This document shows positions 30,087-35,077 of a DNA stretch of 35,077 nucleotides, in pieces. Source of the DNA: a virus. Position 1 is the stretch's first letter. The number at the start of each line of letters is the position of its first letter. The stretch covers positions 1 through 35,077 of IMG/VR virus record IMGVR_UViG_3300026519_000037; one strand, given 5' to 3'. The notes below the pieces were generated by a model that saw nothing but the letters and a program-made list of their open reading frames with translations, was not told the origin of the DNA and did not search any database. The position numbers were made by a program, and so were the translations under genes.

Positions 30087-30526
30087 GGTGTCACCATTGC
30101 GCTATTAGCGGTGTGCTCCGCCACTTCCACTTTCACGATGGTTGCGCGCGGGTAAAAACCGGCATCTTTCATCCATTGTGTGGCCACCTGAAAAATCAGC
30201 TCGGCCCAAGCCTCGCACCCGACAGCAGGCACAAGCACAATCTCGGCCAAGCCCTTTTCATCGAGCTCCAAGAGTGTTGGGATTGCTGGGTCGTCCTCGG
30301 CCACAAGCAACTTATGGTCGAAAGTGTTCTCGAGCATAGCCCAGAGCGATTTCAGGCCCCCAAAATCCACAACAAACCCACTCCTGTCAAGCTCCTCGGC
30401 GGCAAAAGTGAAGGTAATGGCCAGCGCATAGCCGTGCAGAAACTTGCAATGGCTTTCAGCTTTGTGATTACGGTAGGCTATCGAAAGCCCCCTGTCGTGT
30501 GGGTAGTGCTTTGTGGAATAGTACAT
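30083..30526 (-). CDS. queD: 6-carboxytetrahydropterin synthase
   Basis: This 147-residue T-fold enzyme converts dihydroneopterin triphosphate to 6-carboxy-tetrahydropterin. It has the catalytic Cys27 in SHCKFLHGYAL, VVDFGGLKSLWAMLENTFDHKLL with Asp70/His71 and a C-terminal VKVEVAEHT with Glu. The usual LHGH is LHGY, and the upstream AAH histidine motif is not obvious, so the zinc site differs from the E. coli enzyme. From memory, LHGY forms are found in other phage and marine QueD proteins. TAGGAGG, overlapping the queC stop, precedes the start. Confidence 0.88.
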   Translation of the reverse strand: MYYSTKHYPHDRGLSIAYRNHKAESHCKFLHGYALAITFTFAAEELDRSGFVVDFGGLKSLWAMLENTFDHKLLVAEDDPAIPTLLELDEKGLAEIVLVPAVGCEAWAELIFQVATQWMKDAGFYPRATIVKVEVAEHTANSAMVTP

Positions 30527-30535
30527 AGTTTCCTC

Positions 30536-31258
30536 CTAGTAAAGTCCAATTGGATAGTAGTTCCGGAGGCGCGCAAGTTTTGTCCTCCGCAAATAGGTAT
30601 CGAAGCCTTCTCTGCGCAAGGCGCAGGCAGGACATGTCCCACAGCCCTTGCCCCAATAGTTCTCGACAAGCTTGTCTACTTTGTCGGATGAAGTGGATTG
30701 GCAAGAAATTGTCGAGCTCCTGGCAAACTCAAACATGCCCAGCTTGTCCGCCATTGCCCAAACCTCCTGCTTGTATTTGCCGAGCAGCGGTGTTTCAATA
30801 CGGATAGGTATGGGGTTCCCGGCTCTCAGCGCTTTACGAAACGCCCGGACGAACCGTGGCTTACTATCGGGCGAGATTATCTCGTCCCTACCGCCGATAC
30901 CAGTCACAACAGCCTCCGCCCCAACTGTGTCGGCGTACCCATGAGCAGCGGCCATGAAGATCATATTGCGGTTTGGGACATACCTGTTACCGATGCCCGG
31001 CGCCCTCCCCTCGTCGCTGAACGCCATATCATTGTCGGTCATCGCCGATTTTGTCATCTCGGCGACAAAATCCAGCTTAAATACCCGAAAAGACAACGCT
31101 TTGAAGTGCTGCGCGATGGATACGGCGGCCCGGAGTTCTTCTCGGTTACGCTGCCCGTAGTCAAAAGCTATCATGTACAAAACATCGTACTTAGCCGCAG
31201 CCCAGCCAGCAGCCACCGCGCTGTCCAGTCCGCCCGAGATTAAAACTACGGCCGACAT
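30536..31258 (-). CDS. queC: 7-cyano-7-deazaguanine (preQ0) synthase
   Basis: This 240-residue enzyme converts 7-carboxy-7-deazaguanine to preQ0 with ATP and ammonia. It has the PP-loop SGGLDS (residues 8-13), AFDYGQRNREEL, VPNRNMIFMAAAHGYAD, VVTGIGGRDE and the zinc cysteines Cys186, Cys206, Cys209 and Cys212 (GCGTCPACALRREGF). I use ATG 31258, which overlaps the queE stop in ATGA. No amidotransferase domain is fused, unlike the Gat-QueC used for archaeosine-type DNA bases in some phages. The pathway visible here therefore ends at preQ0. Confidence 0.94.
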   Translation of the reverse strand: MSAVVLISGGLDSAVAAGWAAAKYDVLYMIAFDYGQRNREELRAAVSIAQHFKALSFRVFKLDFVAEMTKSAMTDNDMAFSDEGRAPGIGNRYVPNRNMIFMAAAHGYADTVGAEAVVTGIGGRDEIISPDSKPRFVRAFRKALRAGNPIPIRIETPLLGKYKQEVWAMADKLGMFEFARSSTISCQSTSSDKVDKLVENYWGKGCGTCPACALRREGFDTYLRRTKLARLRNYYPIGLY

Positions 31259-32004
31259 CACCCAACCCCCCAGATTTTGTGGGCCTGAATACCGGCAAGT
31301 AGCATGTATTTACGACGGCTGAGCACGGCCTCGATAATCATGTTAGTACTCTTGTCGAGTTCCGCCGTACTCCCGGTATCTTCGGGGAAGAGGTACACAG
31401 GCCCCTTGTAATCCGACCGGGGGCGGGAAACCTTGGCGCCGACTGGCAAGGGGTGATCGAGCACGCGCCTTGGGATTCCGTCGTCCAGCAGCGGCTCCGC
31501 GGCCGACACCGGGTACTTGTAGCAGTTTGCCAATTTTTCAAGCATTTCGGATATTCTGGCTGTCTTTGGAGCCAGCGTGATGTGCAACTGCCCCCGCCGC
31601 ACTAGTACCGCCAGATTGGCCCCATCCGGAATAATCGGATCCAGTTTTCCATTGCTTTCCACCTGAACAATCAGCCCAAGCTCGAGGAGGCCCATAATCA
31701 GTGGGAAGATGTTTTGCCGAAAGGGTTCGCCGCCTGTCAAAACAGCGAGCTTTACGGCACTGTTTTCCTTCCAGTATTCGGAAACCACCCGGAGTACCTC
31801 TGCGAGGGCCATGTTCTCCGCGCCGTCGGTGTATTCTGTATCGCAGAGGGGGCATTGCAGGTTACAACCCGAAAGTCGTATAAAGATTGCTGGGACCCCC
31901 TGCATTGTTCCTTCGCCTTGAACTGTTGGGAAGATATCGAAAATATCCAGCTTAGACCCGTCCGACACCGCCCGTGGGAGAGGCGCTTGCGTATTCTGTT
32001 CCAT
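31258..32004 (-). CDS. queE: 7-carboxy-7-deazaguanine synthase (radical SAM)
   Basis: This 248-residue enzyme turns 6-carboxy-tetrahydropterin into 7-carboxy-7-deazaguanine. It has FPTVQGEGTMQGVPAIFIR at residues 25-43, the radical SAM cluster motif Cys47, Cys51, Cys54 (SGCNLQCPLCDTEYT) and TGGEP at 90-94. AAGGA lies 7 bases upstream of ATG 32004. It is the first gene of the queE-queC-queD-folE run, all joined by overlaps or by a ribosome site inside the previous stop region. Confidence 0.93.
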   Translation of the reverse strand: MEQNTQAPLPRAVSDGSKLDIFDIFPTVQGEGTMQGVPAIFIRLSGCNLQCPLCDTEYTDGAENMALAEVLRVVSEYWKENSAVKLAVLTGGEPFRQNIFPLIMGLLELGLIVQVESNGKLDPIIPDGANLAVLVRRGQLHITLAPKTARISEMLEKLANCYKYPVSAAEPLLDDGIPRRVLDHPLPVGAKVSRPRSDYKGPVYLFPEDTGSTAELDKSTNMIIEAVLSRRKYMLLAGIQAHKIWGVG

Positions 32005-32028
32005 TTGTAATCCTTGGTTAGGTGTTGC

Positions 32029-32056
32029 TAGGACCGGCCTACTTGGGCCGGTCCTA
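32029..32056 (-). terminator. Hairpin between the coiled-coil gene and queE
   Basis: A perfect 11-bp stem (TAGGACCGGCC / GGCCGGTCCTA) with a 6-base loop lies 5 bases after the stop of the coiled-coil gene, in the leftward direction. No T tract follows. It may reduce read-through or protect mRNA ends, so the que genes could be expressed at a different level from the upstream genes. Confidence 0.5.
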
Positions 32057-32061
32057 ATGTC

Positions 32062-32793
32062 TTAGGATTCCTCAGCTTCCGGGACAGCCAGTTCGTTTGC
32101 GGCCCGGTGATAAGCGCCGACCTCCGGGAAATGGGGCGCCAGCGCGGCGAGATCTTCCTTGGTGGCATGGCCCTGTGGCTGGATACCGTGAAACTGGCGC
32201 CAACGGGAGTACTTCCCGCGAACGTTCCCAAGGGCAAGGCCGCGCGACTCCGCAAGCGGAAGGGCCTCCTGGATTTTGCAAGGACGCTTGGCGATCGCGG
32301 AAATCTCATCGAAGACTTCCATGGCCGCGAAATTCTTGGTGCCCGGAAGCGGGTAGGTGTACCCGTTCTGAACTACACGGTCCACGGGCGGCACCCGCTT
32401 CTTCTTTGCCCTCTTCGGGCCAAGGGCCTTCTTCATTTCCCGGATGGCCTTCGCAATCCCCTGCCGGTGCGTAGTGGCCACTGCCTTCGCGGTGGTCAGC
32501 TCTTCCTTTTCCTGTTGGACTTTTTTCAAGGAAGCCGCTCCCTCCTCAACAGCCTTGCGGGCCTCGGCCTGCGCGTCGTCCTCCGGGTCCAGCGCCTTTT
32601 GGTAGGCTTTTGCCTCTTTCAGGAACTTCGACCAATCGCGCGCCTGAGCAACAGCGAGCTTCCGACGCTCTATAATGTCTTCTTCAGCTGCCTTGGCTTC
32701 GACAAGGTCCGCCTCCAGCGCCTCCAGATCTTCCTGGGTCGGGGTAGGTGCCTCAACTTGGTCTTCTTGCCCCGTTACGTTTTCGTTGTCCAT
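32062..32793 (-). CDS. Coiled-coil protein, possible DNA-binding C terminus
   Basis: This 243-residue protein has AGGAG before ATG 32793. Residues about 18-125 form a long charged coiled coil (LEALEADLVEAKAAEEDIIE; KKVQQEKEELTTAKAV). A basic linker follows (GPKRAKKKRVPP). Residues 160-210 (FDEISAIAKRPCKIQEALPL then GNVRGKYSRWRQFHG) look like a helix-turn-helix type module found in some phage early proteins. The family is unknown to me. Location between helicase and que genes suggests a DNA transaction or regulatory role. Confidence 0.6.
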   Translation of the reverse strand: MDNENVTGQEDQVEAPTPTQEDLEALEADLVEAKAAEEDIIERRKLAVAQARDWSKFLKEAKAYQKALDPEDDAQAEARKAVEEGAASLKKVQQEKEELTTAKAVATTHRQGIAKAIREMKKALGPKRAKKKRVPPVDRVVQNGYTYPLPGTKNFAAMEVFDEISAIAKRPCKIQEALPLAESRGLALGNVRGKYSRWRQFHGIQPQGHATKEDLAALAPHFPEVGAYHRAANELAVPEAEES

Positions 32794-32869
32794 TTGATTT
32801 CTCCTGGTTTGTGTTTAGTGCTAAGAGGTTACTACAGCCGGGCGCCTCCTGCAAGCCTTACTTCGCCCG

Positions 32870-33079
32870 TTAGTCTAAAATGTGTGCTAGCAACCGGCGC
32901 TTAGCGGAAGCCAGCGCCTGCTCAGCTGCCTCGACCTCCTTCAGAACGGCGGGGGCCGACTGTCTGTTGTCCTCGGGCTGGTTCCAGGATCGCGCAGCAA
33001 ACCAAGCATGTTTGAGTGCGTCATCGAGAAACTCGCCAGTAGGATTGACTGTTATGTGCTCTTTAGGCGGCGGTTGCAT
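32870..33079 (-). CDS. Small hypothetical protein
   Basis: ATG 33079 is chosen because AGGAG lies just upstream on the leftward strand; the longer frame to 33139 has no such site. The 69-residue product is helical and rich in Ala, Lys and Glu (VLKEVEAAEQALASAKRRLL at the C terminus). The N-terminal part reads KEHITVNPTGEFLDDALKHAWFAARSW. No family is recognised. Small proteins like this between helicase and replication genes are common in phages. Confidence 0.55.
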   Translation of the reverse strand: MQPPPKEHITVNPTGEFLDDALKHAWFAARSWNQPEDNRQSAPAVLKEVEAAEQALASAKRRLLAHILD

Positions 33080-33144
33080 CTTTGTTCTCCTGTGTTTGCC
33101 CCATAAACTATACATACTAGTAAGCCTTTTGAATTGCAAGGGGC

Positions 33145-34938
33145 CTAGAACGGTATGTCTTCGTAGTCCATAGGGCTGGCTCTATATACTGGCGTCGCGG
33201 TGGCCAGCGGGTCCACTTCCGGGATGGGCGGGGGCGGGCCACCGAGCTCCGGCGGAAGCTCAAAACCTGTACCGTTCATATCGTAAGCTGCTATCTCTTG
33301 GTACCGTGTATCCACCCTCACTTTAATGAAGACGGGTTTCTGGATCCCGGCTATAGCTTCGACAACTTCCGCGCAGGTGGTCGGTAGCTCGCCTTGGCCC
33401 CCGTGCAGCTTCCACCACTGTTCTGCTTTTATCCTTGGATAGGATTTGGGCGGGTGTTCCACGCATATCCATGTGTAGTGGTAGTTGAACCCACTCCGGT
33501 ACCCAACTTTAACCGTGTCCCTCTTGCCGTTCCGTCCCTCATTAACCGAAGCCACCATTTCGTGAACAGTTTGAATAATAAACTCAGGCTCGGGCGGCTT
33601 GGTGTTCAGCGCGACAAGCTTGGCCGTACTGGCTTTTTCCTTTAGTCGCTCAGGCGGTGGGAATTCGTGGCCGCACATGCCGCAAATAGGCTTGCTAATA
33701 TGCTGGATATAGCTGCATGTGGGGCAGGTGCGCGCCGGTGGCGAGCCCTTTTTGGAGCCCCGCCGCTTAGGTAGCGCGGGCGCGTTTATAGGCCCTAGGC
33801 GCTCTGTATTGCCCACGAAATCCAAGACCTTACAGTCTTGCTTCGGGCCAGCAGCTATAGCGGCTAACCTTCCCTCCTTTGTCTGTAGATCGAAGCCATC
33901 GGCAAAGACTGGCCGTGTGCCCCTACCAATGATTTGAACGTGTAGGGCGGTACTTCTCGTTAGACGCAGTAAAACAAGCAAGTCAATGGGGGCATGGTCG
34001 AAGCCGGTGGTCAGCACCCCCATATTCGTAACGCCCCAAAGTTCCCCGGACCGCAGCCTCCGGAGCACGTCATCTCTGTCCTTTGTCTTGCTGTGGACAG
34101 CTTCAACCGGAAATCCTTTATCCGTGAACATCTCGGCCAGTAATTCGCTATCGTCGATGCTCTGGGCAAATATCAGGCAGGACTTTCTGCCTTCCTCTCT
34201 GGCCACCCTTACGGTAGTGTCCACGGCCCGCTCCAGCAAGTTCTGGTCCCGCATGGCCTCCGATGTTTCCTTACTGTTGAAATCGCCGCCTGTTAGTTTA
34301 ATGTTTTCGCTGTCCAGGTAGAAGCCGGGGTTGATTGGGTGTAGCGGGGACAAGTAACCGTTTTCAATCAGCTCGACAAACGCCTCGCCGCTGCTTAGGT
34401 CGTAGGCAGTTTCATCAAACAAACCTCCATCCAACAGGCTGCCCATTCCCATGCGGTAGCCTGTCGCTGTAAATCCTATAACAATCAGGTTTGGATTTAC
34501 ATTCCGGAGCTCCTTAATGAATTTTACATAGCTTGCGTTAGCCTTGTCGCTAACCATATGCGCCTCGTCGATTATCATAAAATCGACCCGTTTAAATAGC
34601 GGCGCCTTCTTAGCCACCGACATGATTCCGCAGAACGTAACTTGCTGGCTGATATCTCGGCGCTTTAGCCCAGCGCTATAAATCCCAGCCGGTGCCCCCG
34701 GCCAGAATTCCATAAGTGTGTCGTAGTTCCCGCGGATAAGCTCTTTCGAGTGCGTCACCTGGAGTATCCGTGTGAATGGATATTTCGCAAGGATGGCCCA
34801 GATGAACATGGCCATCTGCAAAGACTTACCAACACCGGTAGGCATTAGGACCAACGGATTTTTGTCGGGGTGCTGGTGGACATAGTTCCAAAGGGCGGTA
34901 TGCGCCGCTTCCTGATAATCGCGCGGGATCTTTCTCAT
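33145..34938 (-). CDS. Superfamily 2 DNA helicase with zinc ribbon
   Basis: This 597-residue protein has SF2 helicase motifs: Walker A MPTGVGKS (residues 32-39), DEAH box IIDEAH (124-127), TATG (157-160) and motif VI QIIGRGTRP (335-343). A zinc ribbon with Cys405, Cys408, Cys419, Cys422 (CPTCSY...CGMCGHE) follows. The C-terminal 170 residues (PKSYPRIKAEQWWKLHGG) are an OB-like or primase-associated region seen in related phage helicases. It would unwind DNA in phage replication or repair. It overlaps no gene but starts 1 base before the previous stop. Confidence 0.9.
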   Translation of the reverse strand: MRKIPRDYQEAAHTALWNYVHQHPDKNPLVLMPTGVGKSLQMAMFIWAILAKYPFTRILQVTHSKELIRGNYDTLMEFWPGAPAGIYSAGLKRRDISQQVTFCGIMSVAKKAPLFKRVDFMIIDEAHMVSDKANASYVKFIKELRNVNPNLIVIGFTATGYRMGMGSLLDGGLFDETAYDLSSGEAFVELIENGYLSPLHPINPGFYLDSENIKLTGGDFNSKETSEAMRDQNLLERAVDTTVRVAREEGRKSCLIFAQSIDDSELLAEMFTDKGFPVEAVHSKTKDRDDVLRRLRSGELWGVTNMGVLTTGFDHAPIDLLVLLRLTRSTALHVQIIGRGTRPVFADGFDLQTKEGRLAAIAAGPKQDCKVLDFVGNTERLGPINAPALPKRRGSKKGSPPARTCPTCSYIQHISKPICGMCGHEFPPPERLKEKASTAKLVALNTKPPEPEFIIQTVHEMVASVNEGRNGKRDTVKVGYRSGFNYHYTWICVEHPPKSYPRIKAEQWWKLHGGQGELPTTCAEVVEAIAGIQKPVFIKVRVDTRYQEIAAYDMNGTGFELPPELGGPPPPIPEVDPLATATPVYRASPMDYEDIPF

Positions 34939-34939
34939 C

Positions 34940-35077
34940 TCAACTCACCCAATAATCGCAGCCGAGAGGCTGAAAATCCTTAGGGATCGGCTTTTCAAAC
35001 TTCCGGCACTTCCAAGCCTGACCACCCGTCATTGTATCAGGTGCCGCGTATTTACATGTCCTGCAATTTTTAGCGGG
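34940..35077 (-). CDS. Zinc-binding protein, C-terminal end (partial)
   Basis: A leftward frame enters from the right edge and ends at TGA 34940-34942, just upstream of the helicase ATG. The 45 visible residues start PAKNCRTCKYAAP and include WKCRKFEKPIP and PLGCDYWVS. The CxxCKY...C...GC pattern suggests a zinc-binding module. Too little is visible to name the protein. Confidence 0.5.
   Translation of the reverse strand, partial: PAKNCRTCKYAAPDTMTGGQAWKCRKFEKPIPKDFQPLGCDYWVS

Noticed and set aside
30113-30691. A 192-residue plus-strand frame across queD and queC
   Set aside because: It is the antisense shadow of two genes with complete enzyme motifs, and it starts and ends at no operon junction.
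1-35077. CRISPR arrays, tRNA or rRNA genes, insertion sequences
   Set aside because: Reading both strands by eye I saw no regularly spaced direct repeats, cloverleaf-like sequences or transposase motifs. A tRNA scan would be needed for certainty.

Overview
This window is part of the genome of a tailed, dsDNA bacteriophage with a contractile tail (myovirus morphology). The left two thirds is a rightward late block (about 1-24,663): HK97-type head genes, then an almost complete phage Mu-type contractile tail and baseplate set, tail-fibre-like proteins and a lysis cassette. The right third is a leftward early/middle block (about 24,651-35,077) for DNA replication and nucleotide modification. The two blocks converge near 24.65 kb, where a strong rightward terminator sits inside the last leftward gene. 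The two-component spanin (inner-membrane coiled-coil protein plus overlapping lipoprotein) points to a Gram-negative host. The DNA is GC-rich by eye. I cannot name the host. No terminase, integrase, transposase, repressor or tRNA gene was recognised, so despite the Mu-like tail there is no sign here of a transposing lifestyle.

Late block in order: end of an unknown CDS, two small membrane proteins, a frame-disrupted small ORF, portal, prohead protease, major capsid protein, accessory head proteins (one with an Ig/cadherin-like domain), head-tail connectors, a gp10-like tail-completion protein, probable tail terminator, a DUF2635-like protein, tail sheath, tail tube, tail assembly chaperone with a probable -1 frameshift extension, tape measure, gpN-, gpP-, gp45-, gp46-, gp47- and gp48-like baseplate proteins, three tail-tip or fibre-like proteins, a secreted protein, an M15-type endolysin, a holin candidate and an Rz/Rz1-type spanin pair. 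Most genes overlap by ATGA, TAATG or GTGA junctions. Hairpins at 5546-5568, 10490-10528 and 23106-23135 may divide the block into transcriptional segments.

Early block (read right to left): zinc-binding protein fragment, SF2 helicase, a small ORF, a coiled-coil protein, queE, queC, queD, folE, dpdA, a sliding-clamp-like protein, family A DNA polymerase and four small ORFs. FolE, QueD, QueE and QueC together make preQ0 (7-cyano-7-deazaguanine) from GTP. DpdA is the phage/bacterial tRNA-guanine-transglycosylase homologue that exchanges guanine in DNA for a 7-deazaguanine. The phage therefore very probably carries 7-deazaguanine-modified DNA, which in other phages gives resistance to host restriction. 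Neither QueF nor an amidotransferase-fused QueC/ArcS is visible, so preQ0 itself is the simplest prediction for the modified base. The dpdA, clamp and polymerase genes are joined by overlapping stop/start codons, which makes the modification enzyme part of a replication-gene unit. This is the most interesting system in the window.
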